From MED-G16 sp964467915 (GTDB taxonomy: Bacteria > Bacteroidota > Bacteroidia > Cytophagales > MED-G16), in NCBI GenBank assembly GCA_964467915.1, contig CAYXSW010000002.1, forward strand, positions 54,391 to 118,390: DNA of 64,000 nucleotides, given 5' to 3'. A program made the position numbers and the translations under genes. This document shows, one piece after another, positions 8,146-17,359 of this stretch (its first letter is position 1; every line of letters begins with the position of its first letter). Under the pieces are notes generated by a model. That model was not told the DNA's origin. It worked only from the letters and a program-made list of their open reading frames with translations, and made no database searches.

Positions 8146-9321
8146 GTGGACAAAAATATAGAAAACTTATTTAATAACACAGAATTAGCGTTTACTAATA
8201 AATCAAACTTTGAATTAAGAAAAGCTTATTTTTTATTTTCTGTTCTTGATTACCCTCTGCTCACAAAAATAGGTAATGTATTTCTTCTTCTTGTACTTAA
8301 GTTAAGGCTTCCTTTTAAGGGAATAATTAAAAATACAATTTTTAACCATTTCTGTGGTGGAGAAACAATAAATGATTGTAAAGAAACTTTTAATTCGTTA
8401 AAAAAATACAATATTAGTGCAATGCCAGAATATTCAATTGAAGCTGAGTCTTCAGTTCAAGGTTTTGAAAAGTATAAAAAAGACTCAATTGAAATTATTA
8501 ATTTTTTAGGAAAACAAGTTCTTCCTTTTATTGCAATAAAATGTACAGGGTTACTAGATATAGATTCATTAGAAAAAATATCGAGTGGAGAATACAAATA
8601 TGATTCTGAGCAGTACACATCATTTAAACAAAGACTTATTGAGCTTTGTGATTCAGCTGTAGAAAATAATGTGCAAGTTTTGATAGATGCAGAAGAGACT
8701 TGGATTCAAGATACAATTGACAAAGTAGCTGTTGAGCTTATGGAAATTTATAATAAGAAATCTTCAATTATCTTTTTAACTCATCAATGTTATAGAACAG
8801 GAACACTTTCAAAAATCAAAAAAAACCTCAAAGTATCTGAAGAAAAAAAGTACTATTATGGGATAAAACTTGTTAGAGGTGCCTACATGGAAAAAGAAAG
8901 AAAAAGAGCTCTTCAAAATGGATATAGTAGCCCTATTCAGACATCTAAATCAAGAACAGATAACGAATATAATGAATCTCTTAAATATAGTATCAAAAAT
9001 ATAGACAGAGCTTCTCTCTGGGTTGGTAGCCATAATGAAGAGTCAAGTTTATATTTAATCAATTTAATGAAAGAAAATAATTTGAAACCTCAAGATAAAA
9101 GAGTTTGGTTCTCCCAACTATATGGGATGAGCGATAATATATCTTATGCTTTGTCAAGTTTGGGTTATAATATTGTCAAATTAATCCCATTTGGACCAAT
9201 TGAAAAAACTATTCCATATCTGATTCGAAGAGCTAATGAAAATAGTTCAGTTAAAGGACAGAGCAATAGACAATTTACATTAATAAAAAATGAAATAAAT
9301 AGAAGAAAAAACTTAAATTGA
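8146..9321 (+). CDS. Proline dehydrogenase (FAD-dependent, stand-alone PutA domain)
   Basis: Oxidises L-proline to pyrroline-5-carboxylate, passing electrons through FAD to quinone. It is a 391-residue monofunctional ProDH, without the P5C dehydrogenase and DNA-binding parts of long PutA. The TIM-barrel shows the substrate and FAD motifs VLIDAEETW, LTHQCYRTG, YGIKLVRGAYMEKER (the conserved RGAYxxxE) and the tail PFGPIEKTIPYLIRRANENSSV, whose paired arginines bind the carboxylate. Translation starts at GTG 8146; no in-frame ATG lies close by. The partner P5C dehydrogenase is not in the window. lysS follows after 4 bases. Confidence 0.9.
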   Translation: MDKNIENLFNNTELAFTNKSNFELRKAYFLFSVLDYPLLTKIGNVFLLLVLKLRLPFKGIIKNTIFNHFCGGETINDCKETFNSLKKYNISAMPEYSIEAESSVQGFEKYKKDSIEIINFLGKQVLPFIAIKCTGLLDIDSLEKISSGEYKYDSEQYTSFKQRLIELCDSAVENNVQVLIDAEETWIQDTIDKVAVELMEIYNKKSSIIFLTHQCYRTGTLSKIKKNLKVSEEKKYYYGIKLVRGAYMEKERKRALQNGYSSPIQTSKSRTDNEYNESLKYSIKNIDRASLWVGSHNEESSLYLINLMKENNLKPQDKRVWFSQLYGMSDNISYALSSLGYNIVKLIPFGPIEKTIPYLIRRANENSSVKGQSNRQFTLIKNEINRRKNLN

Positions 9322-9325
9322 AACT

Positions 9326-10846
9326 ATGATTTTAAGCGAGCAGGAAGAACAAAGACGTAAATCAAGAGAAGAAATAATTGAACTAGGAATTGACCCATAT
9401 CCTTCAGAAGCTTATGAGGTTAATTCTTTCTCTGATGACATAAAAAATAATTTTGATGAGAAGAAGAAATTTTTTTCTGATGTTTCATTAGCGGGAAGAC
9501 TTATGTCAAGAAGAGTAATGGGTTCAGCTTCTTTTGCAGAGATTCAAGACTCAAAAGGAAAAATCCAGATTTATGTTAGAAGAGATGATATATGTAATTC
9601 AGAAGATAAAAGTCTTTACAACACTATTTTTAAGAAAAAATTAGACTTAGGAGATATAATAGGAATTAGAGGTTTTGTTTTCAAAACACAGATGGGAGAA
9701 ACTTCAGTCCATGTTAAGGAGTTGAAAGTTTTATCTAAATCAGTAAGACCACTCCCAGTAGTAAAAGAATCAAAAGATGATGAGGGAGAATCAAAAAAAC
9801 ACGATGAATTCAGTAATAAAGAATTAAAATATAGGAGGAGATATATTGATCTTATTGTTAATCCAGAATCAAGAGATATTTTTGTTAAACGTTCAATTAT
9901 TGTTAATGAAATCAGAAATGTTTTAAATGAAAATAATTTTCTTGAAGTTGAGACTCCAATACTTCAGCCAATATATGGTGGAGCAGCAGCAAGGCCTTTT
10001 AAAACATATCATAACACATTAGACATACCACTTTACTTGAGAATCGCTAATGAATTGTATTTAAAAAGACTTATAGTAGGTGGTTTTGATGGTGTTTTTG
10101 AGTTTGCTAAAGATTTTAGAAATGAGGGTATGTCAAGATTCCATAATCCAGAGTTTACTCAGTGTGAATTTTATGTGGCTTATAAAGACTACTTGTGGAT
10201 GATGGATTTTGTTGAAGATATGTTTAAGAGAATCGTAAAAAGAGTAAATAATAATACTAAAATTAAATGTAATGGAAATACAATTGATTTTGGAAAGAAA
10301 TGGGAGAGATATTCTATGTATGAGGCAATTGAAAAATTCACATCAGTTGATGTCTCGTATATGGATGAAGAAGAGCTTAGGATCCTCTGTAAAAAATTAA
10401 AGATCAAGACAGATAAAACAATGGGTAGAGGCAAATTAATAGATGAGATTTTTGGAGAGAAATGTGAGCCAAATCTTATTCAACCAACTTATATAACTGA
10501 CTACCCAATAGAGATGTCTCCTCTTGCAAAAAAACATAGATCTAAAGAAGGTCTAGTTGAGAGGTTTGAGCTAATATGTAATGGCAAGGAAATTTGTAAT
10601 GCTTTTTCTGAGGTTAATGATCCTCTGGACCAAAGAAAAAGATTTGAAGAACAGGTTAAATTAGGGATTAAAGGTGATGAGGAGGCAATGGTACTAGATG
10701 AAGATTATCTTACTGCTCTTGAGTATGGAATGCCTCCAACTGCAGGTATAGGAATAGGAATTGATAGATTAACTATGATAATGACAGATTCTGATTCGAT
10801 ACAAGATGTATTGTTCTTTCCTCAGATGAAACCAGAAAATCCTTAG
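9326..10846 (+). CDS. lysS: Lysyl-tRNA synthetase (class II)
   Basis: Charges tRNA-Lys with lysine in the cytoplasm. It has 506 residues, as is normal for bacterial LysRS. The N-terminal OB-fold anticodon-binding domain (about 55-150) starts with LAGRLMSRRVMGSASFAEIQDS. The class II catalytic core follows, with motif 1 around FLEVETPILQPIYGGAAARPF, motif 2 in FRNEGMSRFHNPEFT and motif 3 in PTAGIGIGIDRLTMIM. About 70 residues near 320-390 (KKLKIKTDKTMGRGKLIDEIF) form the insertion usual for this enzyme. The stop overlaps the stop of convergent lptD (shared TTAG). Confidence 0.96.
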   Translation: MILSEQEEQRRKSREEIIELGIDPYPSEAYEVNSFSDDIKNNFDEKKKFFSDVSLAGRLMSRRVMGSASFAEIQDSKGKIQIYVRRDDICNSEDKSLYNTIFKKKLDLGDIIGIRGFVFKTQMGETSVHVKELKVLSKSVRPLPVVKESKDDEGESKKHDEFSNKELKYRRRYIDLIVNPESRDIFVKRSIIVNEIRNVLNENNFLEVETPILQPIYGGAAARPFKTYHNTLDIPLYLRIANELYLKRLIVGGFDGVFEFAKDFRNEGMSRFHNPEFTQCEFYVAYKDYLWMMDFVEDMFKRIVKRVNNNTKIKCNGNTIDFGKKWERYSMYEAIEKFTSVDVSYMDEEELRILCKKLKIKTDKTMGRGKLIDEIFGEKCEPNLIQPTYITDYPIEMSPLAKKHRSKEGLVERFELICNGKEICNAFSEVNDPLDQRKRFEEQVKLGIKGDEEAMVLDEDYLTALEYGMPPTAGIGIGIDRLTMIMTDSDSIQDVLFFPQMKPENP

Positions 10847-13485
10847 AGATTATCAAAAAATCTGCTTCTTTTTTCAAGTTTTAAATCTTGAAGAAGTGCA
10901 GACACGGCATTAATAGTTAGATTGTAAGATTGAAACCTCCCAAATGGAACCCAGCTAAAGCTTATTCTCCAACAGTGAAGATCTCTTGTTGCATTTATAC
11001 TCGTTTGAGTTAACATCTTAAATTTAAAATCATAGCCTGATCTGAATGATAGTTTTGTCTTTTCAGTTATACTTATATCACCTGAAAAAGTAAGAGTTTG
11101 AGTAATGGATGGATCTCTAAAACCAATCTTTCTCCTATTTAAATTATAGCTAGCATTTATTGACCAGGGGACATTAAAGTCAATATACTCTGCAATATTT
11201 GAGTTGATATAATCTATTTCCTCTCTAGTACCATAGCTTGATTCTTTTTCTTCTTCATCTTTATTTTGAAAGTCTTTAGCAGAAAATCTAACACCTAGTG
11301 ACATATTAATATATGCTAGTGATCCTATTCCCTGATTATTTTTATAAGCCATCTCGTTTATTCTTCTTTGGTATACTGTTTTTAATCCAGAAGAGGACTC
11401 GCTTACGCTATCTAGTTTGAAAGAATATGGATCAATATTTCCAGATACGCTTAGATTTATAAGTCTTTTAAAAAAAGAAGTTCTTGTGCTGAATCTTATG
11501 GGGGCTAAATTGAAGGAGTCAGCCAGAAAATTATAACTACTTGAAAAGGATAGGTTATCGAAAATTTTTATTTTTTTGGTGCCACTTATTGTATCATTTT
11601 TATCTAACACTTTCATCTCAAGATTATTTCCTATGTAAAAATTCATTGATGCAGAGCTTCCTACTCTTGGAGTTCCATATAAAAAGTTTTCGTATTTACT
11701 TAGAAGTTTTGTGTCTCCCTCATTATTAATTTGAACATTTTCATAATAGCCGTATCTAGGTCTAGTGAAATCTGGGCTGAATGACATAGATATTTCAGGA
11801 GAGATAACATGCCTTATGGCTTTTATTTTACCTTTTTTAAAGAATACTGTCCCATAAATTCTTGTAGATAATGAAAGAGCAGTAGAGTAAGACCATGCTC
11901 TAGAAAATGAGTTTGTTGTATCTATTTCTATTCCATTTTCTAATTCATTAAACCTATAGCTAAGTTTTTTAAAATACCATAGTTCATCATAATTAAGACT
12001 TGGACTAACAGTGAAGTATTTAAGTAAGTTGAAAGAAGTTGAGATTGGGATAGTATGTTTACCTCCAATTTTAGATCTTTCTATAATAGAATTGATGTTA
12101 TCTATATTAAAGTCAATTTGTTCATTAAAGTTATTTCCGGAATTAATAATATTTAAACCACCTAAAGAACTGCCAACGGATCCATTAGTCAGATCAATTC
12201 TTCCTGTAAATCTGTGACTTATACTTAGTTTACCTAGGGCAGTCTTACCAAGCTTTCCAACGTTTTTAAATGGATATATCCTACTCATATTATAACTGAT
12301 GTCAGGTAGTGTAAGGTTTACTTTTTTTGTCTGAACGTTTTGTGAGTGTCTTAGATTGGCTGAAAAGTTAAAAGGAGTTCCTGTGAATGTCTTTGAATAT
12401 GATATATTAGAATTGAATTGTGCGTTTATACTTTCATTAAAATTAGAGTAGACAAGGTTTTTATTTTGATTGTATGAGTTTGTTTGGAAATTTACTGAAG
12501 ATGAGAACCTACTAGATTTTCCTCTCGAATCTGGAGTGTGAGACCATGATAAAGAGAAGTCATTTGAAGTTGCAGGATTTTCAAAATCTCCTAATTTACT
12601 TTTATTAAAGTTGAATCTAAGATTTCCACTATATGAATATCTCTTTTTATAATTAGTACCCAAAGTCATACCATAACTACCTTTTGAGTATACATCTCCT
12701 GTGAGTCTAAGATCAAGATTATCACTCACTGCAAAATAATATCCTCCATCTCTTAAGTAGAAACCTCTTCTTTTCTCTTCTCCATAATTAGGCATAATTA
12801 AACCAGAAACTTTTTTCTTAGGTTGCGGAAACATTCCGAATATAAAACCTAAAGGAGTAGGTACTTCTCCAAACTTTAAATGGAAAGGCCCTGATATCAC
12901 TTTTTTACCTGGTATTACTTTTATTTTACTTGAAGATATATGGAAATGAGGTTCCTCAAGATTACATGTAGTGTATTTTGCATGACTTATAAAAAGTTCA
13001 TCTTCTTCATTTTTTTTGACGTCTTCACCTTGCATATATGCGTCATCAAGTTGAGTGACAATTCCTTTTATTTTAGCTTTTTTAGTTTCAAAATTATATG
13101 TTATTTTATCAGTTTCGTAAGATTGATTCCCCTCAGAAAAAATTGGTTTTCCAATTTTTTTACCTGTTGAGTCAGTCTTATAATTAGCATCTAATGTTTT
13201 GCCATTCCAATCTACTAGTATCTCTTGAGCCTCTAAGTTTATTTCACCATAGTCAATTTGAGAATTTCCATATAGCATTATCTTTTGATTTTTTAAATCA
13301 TAAAATATTGAGTCTTTGGCCTTATAATTAATTGTTGTCTCAATCTCTCTTGATCTCTGTGTTGTATCAGTTTGATTTAAACTAATACTATCTGTACTCA
13401 TCATAGAGATCAGAGAATCAGATTCCATTTGTGAAAGGGAGATATATGGGGTAATTAAAAAAAAGAATATTACTATATTTCTCAA
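10843..13485 (-). CDS. lptD: LPS-assembly protein LptD (outer-membrane beta-barrel)
   Basis: Outer-membrane translocon that inserts lipopolysaccharide into the outer leaflet with LptE. The 880-residue protein begins with a Sec signal peptide (about 1-19, MRNIVIFFFLITPYISLSQ). An OstA/LptA-like beta-jellyroll follows (about 50-165; INYKAKDSIFYDLKNQKIMLYGNSQIDYGEI and YNFETKKAKIKG repeats). The rest, from about 200, is an LptD C-terminal barrel with alternating aromatic strands and LFGMFPQPKKK-like motifs. The last residues (RRSRFFDNL region) close the barrel. It is monocistronic, convergent with lysS and divergent from the amidase gene. In this phylum it is often annotated only as putative LPS assembly protein. 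Confidence 0.85.
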   Translation of the reverse strand: MRNIVIFFFLITPYISLSQMESDSLISMMSTDSISLNQTDTTQRSREIETTINYKAKDSIFYDLKNQKIMLYGNSQIDYGEINLEAQEILVDWNGKTLDANYKTDSTGKKIGKPIFSEGNQSYETDKITYNFETKKAKIKGIVTQLDDAYMQGEDVKKNEEDELFISHAKYTTCNLEEPHFHISSSKIKVIPGKKVISGPFHLKFGEVPTPLGFIFGMFPQPKKKVSGLIMPNYGEEKRRGFYLRDGGYYFAVSDNLDLRLTGDVYSKGSYGMTLGTNYKKRYSYSGNLRFNFNKSKLGDFENPATSNDFSLSWSHTPDSRGKSSRFSSSVNFQTNSYNQNKNLVYSNFNESINAQFNSNISYSKTFTGTPFNFSANLRHSQNVQTKKVNLTLPDISYNMSRIYPFKNVGKLGKTALGKLSISHRFTGRIDLTNGSVGSSLGGLNIINSGNNFNEQIDFNIDNINSIIERSKIGGKHTIPISTSFNLLKYFTVSPSLNYDELWYFKKLSYRFNELENGIEIDTTNSFSRAWSYSTALSLSTRIYGTVFFKKGKIKAIRHVISPEISMSFSPDFTRPRYGYYENVQINNEGDTKLLSKYENFLYGTPRVGSSASMNFYIGNNLEMKVLDKNDTISGTKKIKIFDNLSFSSSYNFLADSFNLAPIRFSTRTSFFKRLINLSVSGNIDPYSFKLDSVSESSSGLKTVYQRRINEMAYKNNQGIGSLAYINMSLGVRFSAKDFQNKDEEEKESSYGTREEIDYINSNIAEYIDFNVPWSINASYNLNRRKIGFRDPSITQTLTFSGDISITEKTKLSFRSGYDFKFKMLTQTSINATRDLHCWRISFSWVPFGRFQSYNLTINAVSALLQDLKLEKRSRFFDNL

Positions 13486-13525
13486 TTTTATAAATTTATC
13501 GCTTTTATGTAAATTTACACACTAG

Positions 13526-13533
13526 CAAAGTTA
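13526..13533 (-). promoter_or_regulatory. Possible -7 element for lptD
   Basis: Read on the minus strand the sequence is TAACTTTG (TAnnTTTG), 40 bases upstream of the lptD start in a 73-base divergent gap. No TTG stands at the ideal spacing, so this rests on the -7 match alone. Confidence 0.35.
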
Positions 13534-13558
13534 TCGTCTGCTGACTAAATAAGTGTTA

Positions 13559-14338
13559 ATGAGAAATATTAATATATCATTTTTATTAGGATTATTGCTT
13601 ATTTTAACTTCTTTTAACTCCATTAATCCACCACAGTATAAGCTAAGAACAATTGTTATTGATCCTGGGCATGGTGGTAAAGATCCAGGATCTATTGGAA
13701 AATACTCTTATGAAAAGGACATTGCTCTTTCAATTTCTTTAGAACTAGGCAGAATAATTAAGGAAAATTTACCTGGAATAAAAGTGATTTATACAAGGAA
13801 GGATGATAGTTTTCCATCATTATATAAAAGAGCTGAGATAGCAAATAAGAATAATGCAGATTTATTTATCTCTATTCATTGTGATTCATTTTATAATAAA
13901 TCTGTTTATGGATCGACATCTTATCTAATGGGATTAAGCAAAAATTCAGCTAATATGAATGTAGCAAAAAGAGAAAATGCAGTAATTTTTTTAGAAGAAA
14001 ATTATGAAGAAACATACAAAGATTTTGATCCAAATTCTTCAGAGTCTGTAATGCTTCTTAGTCTTACTCAGAAAGCTAAAGTAGATAATAGTACAATTCT
14101 AGCTAATCTTATTCAAGATCAATTTAAGAATAGGGTTGGTATCAAGTCAAGAGGAGTTAAGCAGGCTCCATTTCAGGTCTTATGGAATACAACCATGCCT
14201 AGTGTTCTTATAGAAACGGGGTATATTTCTAATTCTGCCGAAGAAAAAAAATTAAATAATAAAACACATCAAGTTTATCTCGCCTCTGCTATTTTTAGAG
14301 CAATTCGCGATTATAAGAAATATTTAGAATCAAATTAA
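13559..14338 (+). CDS. N-acetylmuramoyl-L-alanine amidase (Amidase_3)
   Basis: Zinc amidase that cuts the bond between MurNAc and the stem peptide, acting in the periplasm during cell separation. The start is placed at ATG 13559 instead of the in-frame GTG 13553 two codons earlier. The N-terminus MRNINISFLLGLLLILTSF is a signal peptide or anchor. The catalytic domain runs from about residue 30 to the end. It has zinc ligands His in IDPGHGGKDPGS, Glu in YEKDIALSIS and His in LFISIHCDS, and catalytic Glu in SVLIETGYISN. No AMIN or LysM domain is attached. The insertion after SIHCD (SYLMGLSKNSANMNVAKREN) is typical of Bacteroidetes members. mlaD follows after 13 bases. Confidence 0.9.
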   Translation: MRNINISFLLGLLLILTSFNSINPPQYKLRTIVIDPGHGGKDPGSIGKYSYEKDIALSISLELGRIIKENLPGIKVIYTRKDDSFPSLYKRAEIANKNNADLFISIHCDSFYNKSVYGSTSYLMGLSKNSANMNVAKRENAVIFLEENYEETYKDFDPNSSESVMLLSLTQKAKVDNSTILANLIQDQFKNRVGIKSRGVKQAPFQVLWNTTMPSVLIETGYISNSAEEKKLNNKTHQVYLASAIFRAIRDYKKYLESN

Positions 14339-14351
14339 CTAATTTTGATTT

Positions 14352-15302
14352 ATGAATAAAGAAGTAAAAGTTGGTATTATAGGTGTTGTAGGTCTAGTGT
14401 TTTTTTATCTTGGATCAAATTTTTTAAAAGGAATTGATTTTTTCTCTCCTATAAATAGGTATTATGCACTATATGAGAATGTTGATGGCTTGATTGTAGC
14501 AAACCCAGTAATTGTGAATGGTTACAATGTTGGAAGAGTAAGCAAAATTAAAATTTTACAGGATAGAGAAAATAAGATTTTAGTTACTATGGATATTGAT
14601 GAAGATCTTGTAATAGGTAAAAATTCTAAAGCAACTTTAAGTAGTAATGACTTCCTAGGCAGTAAAGCTATTATACTTAGTATTGGAGATATCTCTGATC
14701 CTCTAGTTGATGGAGATACTGTCAGTTCCGAAATTGATGGAGGTCTTTCTGAATTACTAGAAAAGGCTACTCCTATAACAGATAACCTTGGTGTTACAAT
14801 TAGTAGGCTTAATGAAATATTAGATGGTCTGAGAGGAAGTGGGGATATGATTACAAATACTTTAGATAATCTTAATGATGTGTTATCAAATACTAATAAT
14901 CTGATTGACTCAAATGAAGAGACTATAACAACTACTCTTAATAATTTAAATGATCTAACTATAGATTTATCAAAAAAATTAAATGATATAGATCCAATTA
15001 TTGAAGGGGCAAGTAGTATGATAAACAATTTTAATAAACTTGATTTTGAGAATACTTTTAATCAAATTGATATTCTCTTGACATCAGTTAATGGTGTTTT
15101 TGATGATATAGAATCTGGAAATGGCGGAACTTTATCTTTATTATTATCGAATGATTCTTTATATAATAATTTAAACAAAACTGCTTACGATCTTGACAAA
15201 TTATTAAAGCATATCAATGAAAATCCCAAGCACTTTTTTGCTCCCTTAGGTAAGAATAGAAAAAAGATTGAGAGAGATTTAAAGAAGCAGAAGGAGGATT
15301 AA
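14352..15302 (+). CDS. mlaD: MCE/MlaD family lipid-transport protein
   Basis: Membrane-anchored MCE protein, 316 residues. It has one N-terminal transmembrane helix (about 8-27, GIIGVVGLVFFYLGSNFLKG) and an MCE domain (about 38-112; YYALYENVDGLIVANPVIVNGYNVGRV, then LSSNDFLGSKAIIL). A long helical, Asn/Leu-rich C-terminal region (about 135-300) follows. MlaD-type proteins form hexameric rings that bind phospholipids for ABC-driven transport between inner and outer membranes. The permease (MlaE) and ATPase (MlaF) are not adjacent here, though they sit beside mlaD in many other genomes. The stop codon is shared tail-to-tail with the phosphopantetheinyl transferase gene (TTAA). Confidence 0.82.
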   Translation: MNKEVKVGIIGVVGLVFFYLGSNFLKGIDFFSPINRYYALYENVDGLIVANPVIVNGYNVGRVSKIKILQDRENKILVTMDIDEDLVIGKNSKATLSSNDFLGSKAIILSIGDISDPLVDGDTVSSEIDGGLSELLEKATPITDNLGVTISRLNEILDGLRGSGDMITNTLDNLNDVLSNTNNLIDSNEETITTTLNNLNDLTIDLSKKLNDIDPIIEGASSMINNFNKLDFENTFNQIDILLTSVNGVFDDIESGNGGTLSLLLSNDSLYNNLNKTAYDLDKLLKHINENPKHFFAPLGKNRKKIERDLKKQKED

Positions 15303-15883
15303 GTTGTATAGCTAAGTATATGGTTATCAATTTCTTTTGTTGATATTTCAAAACCCTTTTCATTTACTAAACAAGTATAGAGATTTTCAGATTTATTTTT
15401 TATAGTTATATTTTTTAGTGGGATTGCACTTCCATTTATTTTGTATAAAGTCTCTTTTATTGACCAGTACTCAACAATTTTTTTTAAATTTTCTCCCACA
15501 TCTTTTTCTTCCTCTTCATTTAAAAATTTAGATTTTATTCTTTTTACTTTTTCATCTATTTTCTCAATATCAATGCCACATTGTTTTTGATCTATAATAG
15601 CTGTTACGTAAGGAAATTTATGAGAAATAGAAATATGGTGATTTGAATTAATTAGAAAAGGCTTGCCATTATTATCTTTTTTTATTCCTTTGAATTTTAT
15701 ATTGAAAACTTCACACATTTTTTCAACTAAAACTCTTGAGGCAAGAAATTCTTTTTGCTTTATTCTATTTTTAATGTTAGTTCTTTCTTTAGTTTGAAGA
15801 GTTAATTCCGCGTGTGTCTCAGTTATTTTCCAAACACATACTAATGAATTATTCTTACTAGAAAACTTATTTATTAATCCCAT
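15299..15883 (-). CDS. 4'-phosphopantetheinyl transferase (Sfp-type)
   Basis: Moves phosphopantetheine from CoA onto carrier proteins. I start it at ATG 15883 (194 residues, MGLINKFSSKN) and not at the longer 15940 ORF start. The extra 19 residues are not homologous-looking and would leave only 6 bases to the divergent divIVA start. The two-halved Sfp fold is visible: HHISISHKFPYVTAII in the first half, the Mg2+-binding GIDIEKID, and the W-x-x-KE motif in VEYWSIKETLYKINGSA. No carrier protein or NRPS/PKS lies nearby, so it may serve acyl carrier protein or a distant pathway. Confidence 0.82.
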   Translation of the reverse strand: MGLINKFSSKNNSLVCVWKITETHAELTLQTKERTNIKNRIKQKEFLASRVLVEKMCEVFNIKFKGIKKDNNGKPFLINSNHHISISHKFPYVTAIIDQKQCGIDIEKIDEKVKRIKSKFLNEEEEKDVGENLKKIVEYWSIKETLYKINGSAIPLKNITIKNKSENLYTCLVNEKGFEISTKEIDNHILSYTT

Positions 15884-15946
15884 ATAACATCTAATTAATA
15901 TAAAATTATATAATAATTGATTGATTTTATTTAAATTCATATTTCA

Positions 15947-17002
15947 ATGAATCAAATCAACTCAAGAGATCTTTTAAATAAAAAATTTAGTTCAGGGTTT
16001 CGTGGGTATGACAAATCACAAGTAGAAAATTATCTTCAGACTTTATCTAGAGAGTTTGAAATTCTAGAGAATAAAATTTCAGATTTAGAAAATAAAATTA
16101 AAGAGCAAAAAACAGAGAATGATAAATTCAAAAGTGTTGAGTCTTCTTTAATTAACACACTTAAAACTGCTGAAGATACAGCTAAAAATATTGTAGAGAA
16201 GGCTAAGGAAGATGCTAAGGGTATTCTTGATGATGCAAGAGAAGAATTAAGTAATATAAAGGATGAGTATGATAAAATAAAATCATTAAGAGATTCAACA
16301 ATCCAAGATATAGGTGACCTCAAAGAAAAGATAAATCTAGGTTTAGATGAGATAGGTGCGGAATCTAATTTTAATGAGATTGAAAAAAGTATAGATGCTG
16401 TAGAGAAAAATATTGATTCAGATGACATTAACGAGGAAACTCTTGGCGATGAAAAGAATATTTCAAATGATGAACCTAAAATAGATTTAGAGGAGGAGTT
16501 ATTTACTGAAGAAAGTTTGGACTTAGATTTAGAAGAAGATAAGGTAGATAAGAATACCGAAGAAATAATTTCAGAAAGTGATGAAAGTGAAAGGGTAGAT
16601 GAAAAAAATAATGAAGAAGAAGAGCAAGCTCAAGAAAAATCTGATCTTGATATTATTGAGGATAAACAAGAAATTTCTGATTTATTTTCAGAAGAAGAAG
16701 ATAATGATGATCAATATGAGTTGGTAACTGAAAGTGAAGAAACAGAAAATCAAGAAATTATATCTGATAAAAAGGATATGTCAGCAGACGATATTTTTGG
16801 AGGAGAAGAAAATTCAGAAAATAAAGTTAAGCTTGAAAAAGAGAATGATTCTACTGAAGAAATTGGTAATGATTCAGCAAACTTTAAAGATGAAAATATA
16901 GATGATGAATCAGGCTCTGAAGAGCAAGAGAAGGCTCCTGAAAAAAAGAAGTCTGATGATGTTCAGAGATCATTTTTTGACACATTCGATGAAAATCAAT
17001 AA
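15947..17002 (+). CDS. DivIVA-like coiled-coil protein with acidic C-terminal region
   Basis: The protein has 351 residues. Residues 1-60 match the DivIVA N-terminus: INSRDLLNKKFSSGFRGYDKSQVENYLQTL, the membrane-curvature sensing F-x-x-x-x-x-GY-x-x-x-V pattern. A coiled coil follows to about 150 (ENKISDLENKIKEQKTEN, then AKNIVEKAKEDAKGILDDAREEL). The remaining about 200 residues are dominated by Glu and Asp with few hydrophobics and look disordered. DivIVA proteins mark poles or septa in Gram-positives; their role in Bacteroidetes is not established. Its stop overlaps the folB start by 14 bases. Divergent from the phosphopantetheinyl transferase gene across 63 AT-rich bases. Confidence 0.75.
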   Translation: MNQINSRDLLNKKFSSGFRGYDKSQVENYLQTLSREFEILENKISDLENKIKEQKTENDKFKSVESSLINTLKTAEDTAKNIVEKAKEDAKGILDDAREELSNIKDEYDKIKSLRDSTIQDIGDLKEKINLGLDEIGAESNFNEIEKSIDAVEKNIDSDDINEETLGDEKNISNDEPKIDLEEELFTEESLDLDLEEDKVDKNTEEIISESDESERVDEKNNEEEEQAQEKSDLDIIEDKQEISDLFSEEEDNDDQYELVTESEETENQEIISDKKDMSADDIFGGEENSENKVKLEKENDSTEEIGNDSANFKDENIDDESGSEEQEKAPEKKKSDDVQRSFFDTFDENQ

Positions 17003-17357
17003 ATCAACAATATCACTTAATGGTCTAGAATTTAATTCAAAAATTGGTCTTTTAGATTATGAAAAAGAAAATGGAAATACCTTTATTGTTAATATATCAG
17101 TTGAGGTGGAAGTAGATAAAATCAATTATGATGATTCAGTCGAGGGGACTGTAGATTATTCAGAAATATTTTCAATTATAAAGTTAGAGATGTCAAGAGA
17201 GTGCAATCTTTTAGAGACAGTAGCATATAAAATTTCATCAAGGATACATAAAGAAATAAATAGTATTAAATTATGTAGAATTGAAATAATCAAGAATAGA
17301 CCTCCTCTGGAAGGTCATGTTGATAACTCAAGTTTTATTTTAGAAACAACTTCATAA
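16989..17357 (+). CDS. folB: Dihydroneopterin aldolase
   Basis: Splits 7,8-dihydroneopterin into 6-hydroxymethyl-dihydropterin and glycolaldehyde in folate synthesis. The start is ATG 16989 (MKINKSTISLNGLEFNSKIGL), giving 122 residues, the usual size. The open frame extends further upstream inside divIVA but that part is unrelated to the family. Key elements are the N-terminal LNGLEFNSKIGLLDYEKENG, the VDYSEIF segment, the LLETVAYKI region (conserved Glu) and the C-terminal EIIKNRPPLEGHVD with catalytic Lys and substrate-contacting residues. It overlaps the divIVA-like gene by 14 bases and is followed by a DUF1232 gene 2 bases later. Confidence 0.88.
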   Translation: MKINKSTISLNGLEFNSKIGLLDYEKENGNTFIVNISVEVEVDKINYDDSVEGTVDYSEIFSIIKLEMSRECNLLETVAYKISSRIHKEINSIKLCRIEIIKNRPPLEGHVDNSSFILETTS

Positions 17358-17359
17358 AA

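Noticed and set aside
13553..13558. GTG start for the amidase
   Set aside because: An ATG two codons later gives the more natural signal-peptide start.
14522..15028. 168-residue open frame on the minus strand
   Set aside because: It lies wholly inside mlaD in antisense, has low-complexity Ser/Leu/Ile composition caused by the Asn/Asp/Leu-rich sense strand, and has no recognisable domain.
15884..15940. Longer start for the phosphopantetheinyl transferase
   Set aside because: The added 19 residues look unrelated to the family, and a start at 15940 would leave no room for divergent promoters.
16902..16988. N-terminal extension of folB
   Set aside because: Open frame inside the divIVA-like gene; folB homology begins at ATG 16989.
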